Part shown: one piece after another, positions 6,693 to 14,613 of the stretch
Numbering within the stretch: position 1 is the first letter of the stretch
Layout of the letters: every line of letters starts with the position of its first letter
Origin: Desulfobacteraceae bacterium
Lineage (GTDB): Bacteria; Desulfobacterota; DSM-4660; Desulfatiglandales; B25-G16
Length of the DNA stretch: 26,681 nt
Assembly: GCA_030615565.1 (NCBI GenBank)
Contig: JAUWZC010000005.1
Location: 1-26,681 of the forward strand
Direction of reading: 5' to 3'
Translations under genes and position numbers: made by a program
Notes under the pieces: model-generated
What the model saw: the letters and a program-made list of their open reading frames with translations, nothing else
What the model was told of the DNA's origin: nothing
Databases searched by the model: none

Positions 6693-8435
6693 CTAACCGC
6701 ACACCCCACATCTGGTGCAATTAGCAACATTACATGGAGGGGATTCTATTGATTCAAGGGCGAGATTGTATTCTTCCTGGAGAAAGGATTTTTTGATACC
6801 GTGGTCAATAAAATCCCAAGGAAGTCTTTCATTGAGGTCTTTAGGCCTATAGACAAAAAAATCTGGATTAGTATCTGAGGATCGAAAAGTTGCCTTCCAA
6901 TCTCCCTTATTCGTGTGTGTTGTTAACAACATCTGCCCCACCCGTCTGTCACCCCTGGAAAGCAGGGCCTGAACATACGCCCATTTTGGGACATCAAAAC
7001 CAATTCCAATACCTCCCTCACGTGATAGTGACCTTTTTATCATTCTCTGCTTTTCCTTAAGGGAGTCAATGGTATCCATAGAAAACCACTGAAAAGGGGT
7101 AAATGGTTTTGGAACAAAGCAATTAATGCTCAATCTAATCCTACCTATCTTTTTCCTACCTTTACTTTCCTTGATTAAATAATGTCGAATAGATTTAACC
7201 AGGCTAACAATGTTCTCTACATCCTGCCTTGTTTCAGTTGGAAGACCAACTAAAAAATAGAGTTTGATATGAAAAAAGCCTGTCCTTGCTATGATTATAA
7301 TAGTCTCTATAATCTCTTCTGTTTTTAATTTTTTATTTATAACCTTCCTTAATCTTTCACTGCCCGCCTCAGGGGCAAAAGTCAGGGTTTTTTGGCTACT
7401 TCCCTTTATATTTTCTAGCAGGCCTTTAGTCAATGAACCTGCCCTGAAGGAAGAAACAGAAAAATCACCACCCCTTTCAAGGATATTGCTAGTTAACCTA
7501 TCAATCCAGGGGACATCAGTGACTGATGGACTTATAAGGCCAACCCTGGTGTTTTCAGCCAATATGCTTTCAAATGATGAAAATATTTTTTCCTCTTCTA
7601 TAACCCTTGGGGGTCTGTAAACATAACCAGCGGCGCAGAATCTGCACCCAACACCGCATCCTCGGTTAAGCTCTACAAGGATAGTATCGGAGAACTCTGT
7701 TGCTGGTGTAATTATTTTGGATTGGCAAAAAGGTCCTTTAAAGGGTACCTGCTTGACAGCCTTTACCTTAGAAGGGATAGAGGGAATTAGAGTCTCAAAG
7801 GATCCTATTAATCCATCCCTCCTGTATGTAACCTTATAAAGGGAGGGACAGTAAACACCCTCGACCTCACTAGCTAAAATTCTCAGGGTCTCCTCTTTTT
7901 TAACAGTTGATAATTGAAAATCAAGATAGGTCTGAAAGAATTTTTTCACAATAACTTCACTTTCACCAATAAGGAAGCAATCTATGAAGCTGGCCAGGGG
8001 TTCGGGGTTCATAAAGGTTGTTACACCCCCTGCTATGATGAGGGGATAATTTTCTCCTCTGTCCTTACACATAAGTGGAATCTTGCTTAAATCAAGTATG
8101 GTGAGGATATTTGGATAATCATTTTCAAATGAAAGGGAAAAAGCTAAAAAATCAAATTTTAGCAGCTGTGTCTGCGACTCTAAAGAAAGGAGGGCTTGAT
8201 TTGTTCTTCTATAGAGTAATAATTCTTCTTGTTCTGGCAGAAATACCCTTTCTGCCACTATTGCAGGGTTTTCATTTAGTATCCCATAGACTACCTGGAA
8301 GCCAAGATTGGACATGCCAACCTGATAATAATTAGGATAGATCAGGGCCACAGATATCTTGCCACCCCAATCCTTTTTTACGGTACCTCTCTCTTCAGAA
8401 AGCCTTCTCCTTAAGAGAGTGGTAATTTTGGTCAT
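6693..8435 (-). CDS. Radical SAM protein with B12-binding-like N-terminal domain (TIGR03960-related)
   Basis: 580 residues. The N-terminal half (YPNYYQVGMSNLGFQVVYG..., then NPEPLASFIDCFLIGESE) is the Rossmann-like domain found in the TIGR03960 'radical SAM family uncharacterized' group; like them it lacks the DxHxxG cobalamin-ligand motif. The radical SAM domain begins at about residue 255 with RGCGVGCRFC (C260, C264, C267 for the 4Fe-4S cluster), followed by TFAPEAGSERLR and LYFLVGLPTET. The C-terminus has an extra cysteine cluster ending CTRCGVCG, possibly for a second Fe-S cluster. It starts inside the ftsZ stop codon (TAATG), so it is translationally coupled to ftsZ. Close relatives are often accompanied by a DUF2344 partner; none lies next to it here. 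The reaction is unknown; tRNA/rRNA or protein modification are possibilities only. Confidence 0.85.
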   Translation of the reverse strand: MTKITTLLRRRLSEERGTVKKDWGGKISVALIYPNYYQVGMSNLGFQVVYGILNENPAIVAERVFLPEQEELLLYRRTNQALLSLESQTQLLKFDFLAFSLSFENDYPNILTILDLSKIPLMCKDRGENYPLIIAGGVTTFMNPEPLASFIDCFLIGESEVIVKKFFQTYLDFQLSTVKKEETLRILASEVEGVYCPSLYKVTYRRDGLIGSFETLIPSIPSKVKAVKQVPFKGPFCQSKIITPATEFSDTILVELNRGCGVGCRFCAAGYVYRPPRVIEEEKIFSSFESILAENTRVGLISPSVTDVPWIDRLTSNILERGGDFSVSSFRAGSLTKGLLENIKGSSQKTLTFAPEAGSERLRKVINKKLKTEEIIETIIIIARTGFFHIKLYFLVGLPTETRQDVENIVSLVKSIRHYLIKESKGRKKIGRIRLSINCFVPKPFTPFQWFSMDTIDSLKEKQRMIKRSLSREGGIGIGFDVPKWAYVQALLSRGDRRVGQMLLTTHTNKGDWKATFRSSDTNPDFFVYRPKDLNERLPWDFIDHGIKKSFLQEEYNLALESIESPPCNVANCTRCGVCG

Positions 8436-9631
8436 TAATCTGCCTGCTTCCTTAAGAAAGTAGGATACTCAAGATTTTCCTTTTGAAAGACCCTCTGTAA
8501 TATACTCTTTTTTCCAGAGTTTAAACCTGTATCTTTTAGAAGCCTATCACTGTCTTCCTCAGCTAACTGCCTCTGGAATGTTGGCTTATCAAGATCTTCC
8601 TTTAACCTTACAGTCCAATTCTCATCCATTTCCTCAAGTGAAAGATCCCTCAAGTTAATAATCTTTTTATCCATAGTCTTGCTTATACCAGTAGCAATAA
8701 CTGTTATCCGCATCTCATCTTCCATGTTATCATCAAAGACCATACCCCATATAATCTCTGCATCAGAATGGACCTCGTTCTTTATAAATGAAGATCCTTC
8801 TATAACCTCTTCCATAGTCATTTTGGTAGACCCAGTTATGTTGATAAGAACACCCTTTGCTTGGTCAATTGAAATATCCTCTAACAAGGGGCTGTTAATG
8901 GCCATCTGGGAAGCCTCAAGAGCCCTGTTTTCTCCAACGGCTATCCCTGTACCCATTAGTGCTGTTCCCATTTGCTCCATAACCCTTTTAACATCTGCAA
9001 AATCCAGGTTTATGAAGCCAGGGATCGTAATAAGATCCGATATCCCTTTGACTGCATAGAGAAGCACATCATCTGCGATTTTCATAAGCTGTAAAAAAGG
9101 AGTATCTTTATTCCCTAATGCCCTTAATCGCTGATTTGGGATGATAAGTAGGGTATCAACCTGCTTTTTCAGTTTTTCGATACCATCAAGGGCTGCTTTC
9201 ATCCTTTTCTCACCCTCAAAGTCAAATGGTTTTGTTACAACTGCTACTGTCAGGGCCCCGTTATTTTTACTTTCTCTGGCAATTATTGGAGAGGCTCCGG
9301 TCCCTGTTCCTCCTCCCATACCTGCAGTAATAAATATCATGTCCGCATTTTCAGTAGCTGCCCTGATTTCCTCTATGCTCTCCTCCGCGGCAAAAGCACC
9401 TATTTCTGGATCAGAGCCTGCGCCTAATCCATGAGTTAGATTGGCCCCCAGTTGCAATTTGTCCAGGGCAGAGCTAAAATCAAGGGCCTGTTTGTCGGTA
9501 TTTGCAGCCTTAAAATCCACCCCTTTAAGTCCAGCTACAATCATATTATTGATTGCATTTCCCCCTGCGCCTCCAACACCAAAAACCTTTATCTTGGCAC
9601 TTGGACTCTCTTCAACAAATTCATATCTCAT
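8435..9631 (-). CDS. ftsZ: Cell division GTPase FtsZ
   Basis: 398-residue tubulin homologue that polymerises into the Z-ring at midcell. The Rossmann-like GGAGGNAINN loop lies near residue 20-29, the tubulin signature GGGTGTGA at 106-113, and the synergy (T7) loop appears as NLDFADV. The C-terminal peptide is EYPTFLRKQAD (388-398), the FtsA-binding tail; a second, similar segment, LDKPTFQRQLA, lies at 347-357, so the tail motif appears twice around a short linker. GGAGG sits seven bases before the ATG. Upstream, an unusual 450-base repeat-filled spacer separates it from ftsA; downstream it overlaps the radical SAM gene by one base. FtsZ may therefore have its own promoter in the spacer, but none was identified. 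Confidence 0.98.
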   Translation of the reverse strand: MRYEFVEESPSAKIKVFGVGGAGGNAINNMIVAGLKGVDFKAANTDKQALDFSSALDKLQLGANLTHGLGAGSDPEIGAFAAEESIEEIRAATENADMIFITAGMGGGTGTGASPIIARESKNNGALTVAVVTKPFDFEGEKRMKAALDGIEKLKKQVDTLLIIPNQRLRALGNKDTPFLQLMKIADDVLLYAVKGISDLITIPGFINLDFADVKRVMEQMGTALMGTGIAVGENRALEASQMAINSPLLEDISIDQAKGVLINITGSTKMTMEEVIEGSSFIKNEVHSDAEIIWGMVFDDNMEDEMRITVIATGISKTMDKKIINLRDLSLEEMDENWTVRLKEDLDKPTFQRQLAEEDSDRLLKDTGLNSGKKSILQRVFQKENLEYPTFLRKQAD

Positions 9632-9730
9632 AATACCCTCCTTTCCTGATTTATATTTCGTAATTTCTATAACTTATTAGACTTGCATTATTTTTACCAT
9701 TACCCGATTTATGCCAGACACATGGAATAC

Positions 9731-9895
9731 TGGAGTGTTGGAGTACTGTCGAAGATCCCGCTGTCAGCGGGGGAGTATTGGGTAGTAAAAGCAGAAAAAA
9801 ATTATTTTGTTACTCCTCCCTGCCCGCCTCGCCTGAGCGAGCAGGCTCGCGATGGCGGGCAGGTAAACCCATTATTACAGTACTCCATTGCTCCC
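9731..9895. repeat. Composite inverted repeat in the ftsA-ftsZ spacer
   Basis: Outer arms GGAGTACTGT (9740-9749) and ACAGTACTCC (9877-9886) are perfect inverted copies lying in longer imperfect arms. Inside are a 15-bp palindrome CCCGCTG-T-CAGCGGG (9757-9771) and a large hairpin with perfect 10-bp arms CCTGCCCGCC (9819-9828) and GGCGGGCAGG (9854-9863). The nesting suggests successive insertion of palindromic elements, or one MITE-like unit. Confidence 0.75.
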
Positions 9896-9904
9896 TGGCC
9901 CAGA

Positions 9905-9929
9905 CCCGCCTGCCGGATGGCGGGCAGGC
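9905..9929. repeat. GC-rich palindromic repeat, same family as the copy inside ftsI
   Basis: GCCTGCC (9908-9914) pairs with GGCAGGC (9923-9929), and CCCGCC (9905-9910) with GGCGGG (9919-9924). The 24 bases 9905-9928 match the reverse complement of 22914-22937, inside ftsI, at 23 positions. It also shares the arm words of the hairpin at 9819-9863, so at least three members of one family are present in the window. Confidence 0.8.
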
Positions 9930-10008
9930 CTGGTTTGCAATCACTAAGTTTTATGGCTCACACTTCTTAAGTAATACAACTACAGCATTTTGTTCCGGGT
10001 AAGTCGCA

Positions 10009-10077
10009 CCTCCCGATCCCGTACCGGTCTCGGGACGGGGAGGGCGGGCCAATAGCCCAATTAGGGCGAAGCCCTAA
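10009..10077. repeat. Cluster of hairpins just downstream of ftsA
   Basis: Three stems follow the ftsA stop: TTAGGGC (10061-10067) with GCCCTAA (10071-10077) around a 3-base loop; GGGC-caata-GCCC (10046-10058); and 13-base arms 10009-10021 / 10031-10043 matching at 11 of 13 positions around a CCGG centre. The first could stall or partly terminate ftsA transcripts, but there is no U-run after it on the minus strand, so it is not a standard terminator. Confidence 0.55.
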
Positions 10078-10082
10078 GTTCT

Positions 10083-11306
10083 TTATTTCCCTTCCATAAA
10101 CCATCTCTTCATCCTGGATGTGATCCGGTTAAATATATTTGTATCCCTTATCCTGAATTTCTTCTTTTTCTGCTGCGAGTTAGCCCCATACAGGACAAGA
10201 CCTACTGCTGTTGCGTACATGGGGCTATTGACAATCTCTTTTAATCCCCCGATATTGTCAGGATAACCGACCCTTGCCGGCATGTTAAAAACCTGCTCTA
10301 CAATCTCCGGTACCCCTGGCAGGAGAGAAGAACCGCCCGTGACAACAACTCCAGATGTGACCATATCATCATAACCAGACCTAATCATCTCCTGATAAAT
10401 AAGGTTAAAAATCTCTTCCACCCGCGGTTCTAAAATTTCTCCCAGCAATTTCCTGCTGATAGTCCTTGGTTTCCTGCCACCCACACTTGGAACCTCAATA
10501 GTTTCATCCTCACCTATAAGTGAGATAAGGCTACATCCATACTTTAACTTTATCTTTTCAGCCTCTTTAAAGGGGGTCCTGATTCCAATAGCGATATCAT
10601 TGGTCAGGTTATCACCGCCTAATGTTAATACAGAGGTATGTGTTATCGAGTCCTGGGAAAATATCGCTAAATCCGTGGTTCCCCCTCCAAAATCTATTAT
10701 TGCAACGCCCAGGTCTCTTTCCTCATCTGTAAGGATCGCCTCACTGGAGGCAAGGGATTCAAGGATAATATCGTAAACATCAAGACCTGCCCTGTTTGCA
10801 CACTTGATAATATTCTGGGCTGATGTGACCGCTCCAGTTACTATATGTATCTTAACCTCAAGACGGACACCTGCCATTCCTGCGGGATCACTAATACCAG
10901 TCTGATCGTCAACAATAAATTCCTGAGGTAGGGTATGGATAACTTCCCTATCCATAGGAATTGCAACCGCCCTAGCTGCATCAATCACCCTCTCAATGTC
11001 CAGTTTGGTTACCTCCCTATTCTTCAAAGCTATGACCCCATGACTGTTAAAACCCTTTATATGGCCTCCGGCAATTCCAGCAAAGACAGAACTGATCTCG
11101 CAACCAGCCATGGTCTCGGCCTCTTCTATAGCTTCTTTAATGCTGTTTACCGTGTTTTCGATGTTGATCACCATACCCTTCCTTAGCCCGATAGATGGAT
11201 GAGATCCCATTCCGATAATATCAACCATCCTATCAGGTCTCACCTCCCCAACTACTGCACAGATTTTACTTGTGCCAATGTCAAGGCCTACAATTAATTC
11301 CTCCAT
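10083..11306 (-). CDS. ftsA: Cell division protein FtsA
   Basis: About 407 residues; an actin-like ATPase that tethers FtsZ to the membrane and recruits later division proteins. From the chosen ATG it begins MEELIVGLDIGTSKICAVVGE, the phosphate-1 loop. The phosphate-2 region is IIDFGGGTTDLAIF, and the adenosine loop is VVTGGSSLLPGVPEI. The C-terminus NRITSRMKRWFMEGK is the amphipathic membrane-targeting helix. ATG at 11306 is preferred to the TTG at 11315, because GGAGG directly abuts the TTG but is about ten bases from the ATG. Follows ftsQ after an 84-base gap with a 14-bp inverted repeat, and precedes ftsZ by an unusual 450 bases. Length and motifs are normal. Confidence 0.97.
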   Translation of the reverse strand: MEELIVGLDIGTSKICAVVGEVRPDRMVDIIGMGSHPSIGLRKGMVINIENTVNSIKEAIEEAETMAGCEISSVFAGIAGGHIKGFNSHGVIALKNREVTKLDIERVIDAARAVAIPMDREVIHTLPQEFIVDDQTGISDPAGMAGVRLEVKIHIVTGAVTSAQNIIKCANRAGLDVYDIILESLASSEAILTDEERDLGVAIIDFGGGTTDLAIFSQDSITHTSVLTLGGDNLTNDIAIGIRTPFKEAEKIKLKYGCSLISLIGEDETIEVPSVGGRKPRTISRKLLGEILEPRVEEIFNLIYQEMIRSGYDDMVTSGVVVTGGSSLLPGVPEIVEQVFNMPARVGYPDNIGGLKEIVNSPMYATAVGLVLYGANSQQKKKKFRIRDTNIFNRITSRMKRWFMEGK

Positions 11307-11325
11307 ACTAACCAACCCTCCTTTT

Positions 11326-11383
11326 TGTCATTTGTCATTGATATTTCTTTTTCTCCCTTACAAATGGCTAATGACAAATGACA
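11326..11383. repeat. Perfect 14-bp inverted repeat between ftsQ and ftsA
   Basis: TGTCATTTGTCATT (11326-11339) and AATGACAAATGACA (11370-11383) are exact inverted copies around a 30-base loop; each arm also contains an internal TGTCATT-type direct repeat. It fills most of the ftsQ-ftsA gap and would form a stem just ahead of the ftsA ribosome-binding site. Likely a dispersed repeat; an effect on ftsA expression is possible but untested. Confidence 0.75.
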
Positions 11384-11390
11384 TTCCTCT

Positions 11391-12218
11391 TCAGACCACC
11401 CTGTCAGTAAATGCAACCACCGCCCTATCACTATAATCCAAATCTATTGATCTGGCCTGATAGAGTCTATTAGTAGCTCGGAGATGTCTGATAATATGAC
11501 TTAATGAATCAATTTTTCTGTCAAAATCATCTCTCCCAAAAAGGACCTTAAATGGTAACTTATTGAAATAAATAGTAAAAGTTCCATCTTCTTCAACATG
11601 AACCTCTGATAACTCCTTTACAGATAATGGGGTATCCCCTAAATAGACGGCATTTAAAAAAGAAGCGACACTCTTAAGATTCGCTCCATTTTTTTTATCA
11701 CCTGCGGATAGGCCTGTAACTACAGGGAAATCAATACAATCATCGCTTTCAACATCTTTGAATATGATCCCATCTCTATTCATAAGGTACATCTTCTCAA
11801 GCAGTACTACTGCCATGGCCTCTTCATTTTCTGCCTCAATATAAAGGGTATTTGGAAATTCTTTTCTTAAACAAACAGATTTTATCCATGGATGCCTCTC
11901 TATATTCCTTTTAATAGTAGATGACTCGATAGACAGAAGATTTTCACTTTCCTTAATTCCCGATATTTTGATCAATTCTTCCCTGAAATCATCACTAACT
12001 CCAGCCACAACAATATTATTTAATCCAAAATAGGGTGATGAAGAAAGAAATTGGTATCCAGTAATAAAGGTTAAAGACAGGACTCCAAGCCCTAAAAGGA
12101 AAAGAAATATCTTAATCAACCCAAAACCTAATTGACCAAAGGATTTCTTAAGAGACAAATGACCTTTTCCTTTATACCTCTTTACTGATTGGTTATCTAA
12201 AACAGAACTTCTTTTCAC
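11391..12218 (-). CDS. ftsQ: Cell division protein FtsQ
   Basis: 275-residue bitopic division protein that links FtsA/FtsZ to the FtsL/FtsB/FtsW/FtsI complex. It has a basic cytoplasmic N-terminus, a single membrane helix at about residues 33-53 (IKIFLFLLGLGVLSLTFITGY), then a periplasmic POTRA domain starting LNNIVVAGV and including HPWIKSVCLRKEFPNTLYIEAEN, the typical end of POTRA. The C-terminal beta domain follows. The start is GTG at 12218, overlapping the murB stop by four bases (GTGA), with AGG about six bases upstream. Placed between murB and ftsA as in many dcw clusters, but with no ddl gene between. Confidence 0.93.
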   Translation of the reverse strand: MKRSSVLDNQSVKRYKGKGHLSLKKSFGQLGFGLIKIFLFLLGLGVLSLTFITGYQFLSSSPYFGLNNIVVAGVSDDFREELIKISGIKESENLLSIESSTIKRNIERHPWIKSVCLRKEFPNTLYIEAENEEAMAVVLLEKMYLMNRDGIIFKDVESDDCIDFPVVTGLSAGDKKNGANLKSVASFLNAVYLGDTPLSVKELSEVHVEEDGTFTIYFNKLPFKVLFGRDDFDRKIDSLSHIIRHLRATNRLYQARSIDLDYSDRAVVAFTDRVV

Positions 12219-13129
12219 CCTTCACCTACAACCTTTATCTCAGTAGATAATTGGATATCAAACATCTCTCTCACCTTAACTATTACCAGATCCATAAGTG
12301 CCAATATATCAGAGGTCGAGGCCTTTCCTTTATTAACAATAAAATTGGCATGCTTACTTGATATCATCGCCCCCCCTATCGTTTTACCCTTCAAACCAAC
12401 GGCATCTATTAACCGACCTGCATAATCACCTTCAGGGTTTTTAAAAATAGATCCAGCAGAGGGCATATCAAAAGGAAATCGCTCTTTTCTTCGTTGAATG
12501 TTAGAAATAATCTTTTTTCTAATTAAAGCAGGCTTATCAAATCTTAGATTCAGCCTTGCATTAAGAATTATCTGCCCTTTGTTCAAATCAAGTCCTCTGT
12601 ATTTAAAATTAAGGCTCAAACTATCTCTCTTCTCAGCTATTCCCCTACCTGTCAGGGTTGTTATCTCACCAATCACACCCTTAATCTCTTGGCCCCAACT
12701 TCCTGCATTCATTGCCACTCCTCCACCCACGGTTCCGGGAATTCCTGCCAGAAATTCTACTCCAGCAAGACCCCTTTCTGTACAAAAATCAACTAATTTA
12801 TGTAAAGGTAGACCGGCCCCAGCTACAATACATGGCTCTGCCATAGTTGTATGCTCAATCAAGGCAAAGGATCCATCCAAGATAATCGCTACCCCCTTCA
12901 ATCCCCCATCCCTCACAAGGAGGTTGCTCCCACATCCTGTAATCAAATATGAAATCCCTTCATCCATGAGAAAACAAATCATCTCCTTTAATGCCTCCAG
13001 ATTCTTTGCCTTGTACAGGGCTTCCACATTACCCCCAACCCTGAATGTTGTATATTGACTCATGGGGACATCAAAAAGGATGGCCTGTCCTCCTATCTCT
13101 TTCATTCTCTTCTTGATATGAGCATCCAT
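12215..13129 (-). CDS. murB: UDP-N-acetylenolpyruvoylglucosamine reductase MurB
   Basis: 304 residues; FAD- and NADPH-dependent reduction of UDP-GlcNAc-enolpyruvate to UDP-MurNAc in the cytoplasm. The FAD-binding type 4 fold shows YTTFRVGGN, LITGCGSNLLVRDGGLKGV, the GIPGTVGGGVAMNAGSWG loop, and the type II (short) MurB active-site region FKYRGLD; PSAGSIFKNPEGDYAGRLID carries the catalytic serine. No Shine-Dalgarno sequence is visible before the ATG at 13129; upstream is AT-rich with a tandem repeat. Translation may depend on coupling to murC, or on the internal ATG of residue 9, which follows a purine-rich AAGAAGAGA. Overlaps ftsQ by four bases. Confidence 0.97.
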   Translation of the reverse strand: MDAHIKKRMKEIGGQAILFDVPMSQYTTFRVGGNVEALYKAKNLEALKEMICFLMDEGISYLITGCGSNLLVRDGGLKGVAIILDGSFALIEHTTMAEPCIVAGAGLPLHKLVDFCTERGLAGVEFLAGIPGTVGGGVAMNAGSWGQEIKGVIGEITTLTGRGIAEKRDSLSLNFKYRGLDLNKGQIILNARLNLRFDKPALIRKKIISNIQRRKERFPFDMPSAGSIFKNPEGDYAGRLIDAVGLKGKTIGGAMISSKHANFIVNKGKASTSDILALMDLVIVKVREMFDIQLSTEIKVVGEG

Positions 13130-13145
13130 TTGTATTTGTTTAATT

Positions 13146-13168
13146 TAAATTCCTAAATTCCTAAATTC
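13146..13168. repeat. 8-bp tandem repeat across the murC stop
   Basis: TAAATTCC occurs almost three times in a row (13146-13153, 13154-13161, 13162-13168 with the last base changed). The murC TAG stop lies within it, and it occupies most of the 31-base murC-murB gap where a ribosome-binding site for murB would be expected. Confidence 0.65.
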
Positions 13169-14537
13169 GTTTCAATAACTCTTCTCCAACAATGTGTATA
13201 TCACCAGCACCGAGGGTTAACACTAAATCACCAGGTCTAATCTGATTGAGAAGAAGTGATATGCTATCCTCAATACTATCGCAAAAAGTAACTGCCCTGT
13301 GACCATGATTTTTTATTCCCTGATAAAGAACCCTACTATCTACACCTGGTATAGGCTCTTCGCCTGCCCCATAAAGAGGGGTAATAATCAGAAAATCTGC
13401 CTGGTTAAAAGAGATAACAAATTTATCATATAAATCTCTTGTTCTGGTAAATCTATGAGGTTGAAAAACAACCACCAATCTCCGATCAGGCCAGCATTCC
13501 TTAGCTGCACTGAGGGTTGCTATTATCTCTGTAGGATGGTGGCCATAATCATCCAAGAAGAGTATGCCATCCCTTTCATCTTTTATTTCAAAGCGCCTCT
13601 TAAGCCCTCCAAGATCCTTGAGCCCCTCTCTAATGTATTTAAAATCAATATCCAGCTCCAGCCCTACCCCTACAGCTGCCAAGGCATTCAAAATATTATG
13701 TTCCCCAGGAATGGAGATAGTGACTTTACCAACTAACCTATTCTTAAAGGTAACATCAAAAGTGGTGTTCAATCCTCCTTTTGATATCACACTGGCCCTT
13801 ATATCTGACTGTGGATTTAGACCATATGTCAGATAACTCTTTGTAAGCTTAGGGATCAACCCTTGAACCTCTTTGTCATCTACGCAGAGAATGGCCCTAC
13901 CGTAAAAAGGAATCTTGTTGATAAAATCAACAAATGTCTTTCTGAGATTATTCATGCTACGATAAAAATCTATATGTTCATGATCTATATTGGAAATAAC
14001 AGCTATGCTTGGGGAGAGAGCAAGAAAGGATCCATCACTCTCATCTGCCTCAGCCACAAGAAAATCACTTCGCCCTAACCTCGCATTAGAGCCTCCCCAT
14101 ATATTCAATCTTCCTCCAATAACAACGGTTGGATCAAAACCACCCTTGGTCAATATCGAGGCGATCATACTGGTAGTAGTAGTTTTTCCATGGGACCCTG
14201 CCACAGCAATTCCGAATTTAAGCCTCATCAATTCAGCCAGCATCTCAGCCCTTGGTATTACAGGAATAGATCTTTCCCTTGCTTCAACTATTTCCGGATT
14301 ATCGCCCTTTACCGCCGAAGAGAAAACTACAACATCTGCTCCATCTACATTCTGAGGTCCATGTCCAAGGAATATCTTACCACCAAGATCTGAGAGATGC
14401 TCTGTTACCCCTGTTTTTCTGAGATCAGACCCACTAATAAAATAGCCTAAATTAAGAAGGAGCTCTGCTATACCGCTCATTCCAATCCCACCAATACCTA
14501 CTAAATGGATATGTTTTACCTTGCCAAAAATCTTCAT
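13161..14537 (-). CDS. murC: UDP-N-acetylmuramate--L-alanine ligase MurC
   Basis: 458 residues; the ATP-dependent ligase that adds L-alanine to UDP-MurNAc. The N-terminal nucleotide-binding domain opens with HLVGIGGIGMSGIAELL; the central ATPase domain has GSHGKTTTTSMIAS (P-loop, about residues 114-127), then EADESDGSF and SNIDHEHIDFY; the C-terminal domain has FLDDYGHHPTEI and VFQPHRFTRT. All family hallmarks are intact and length is normal. ATG start at 14537, with only a weak AGG about eight bases upstream. It lies between murG and murB; both junctions carry short repeats. Confidence 0.98.
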   Translation of the reverse strand: MKIFGKVKHIHLVGIGGIGMSGIAELLLNLGYFISGSDLRKTGVTEHLSDLGGKIFLGHGPQNVDGADVVVFSSAVKGDNPEIVEARERSIPVIPRAEMLAELMRLKFGIAVAGSHGKTTTTSMIASILTKGGFDPTVVIGGRLNIWGGSNARLGRSDFLVAEADESDGSFLALSPSIAVISNIDHEHIDFYRSMNNLRKTFVDFINKIPFYGRAILCVDDKEVQGLIPKLTKSYLTYGLNPQSDIRASVISKGGLNTTFDVTFKNRLVGKVTISIPGEHNILNALAAVGVGLELDIDFKYIREGLKDLGGLKRRFEIKDERDGILFLDDYGHHPTEIIATLSAAKECWPDRRLVVVFQPHRFTRTRDLYDKFVISFNQADFLIITPLYGAGEEPIPGVDSRVLYQGIKNHGHRAVTFCDSIEDSISLLLNQIRPGDLVLTLGAGDIHIVGEELLKRI

Positions 14538-14573
14538 CTTAAGTGCCTAAAGTTATGATCCTGTCTGTTTCCG

Positions 14574-14613
14574 TTGACCATTGCTAATTGATCATTGACC
14601 ATTGCTAATTGAT
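14574..14613. repeat. Direct repeat of 19 bp supplying the murG stop
   Basis: TTGACCATTGCTAATTGAT occurs at 14574-14592 and again at 14595-14613, separated by CA. On the minus strand the second copy encodes the last residues of MurG and its TAG stop (14607-14605), so the repeat has replaced or created the murG 3' end. Confidence 0.75.

Noticed and set aside
9731..9929. CRISPR array
   Set aside because: Repeats are inverted, unequal in length and not regularly spaced; there are no spacers and no cas genes.
9683..10002. Plus-strand ORFs in the ftsA-ftsZ spacer
   Set aside because: They translate the palindromic repeats (Arg/Ala/Gly/Pro-rich) and have no conserved features; the region is better explained as repeats.
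12498..13058. 186-codon plus-strand ORF antisense to murB
   Set aside because: murB has complete family motifs on the other strand; the antisense frame has low-complexity composition and no family resemblance.
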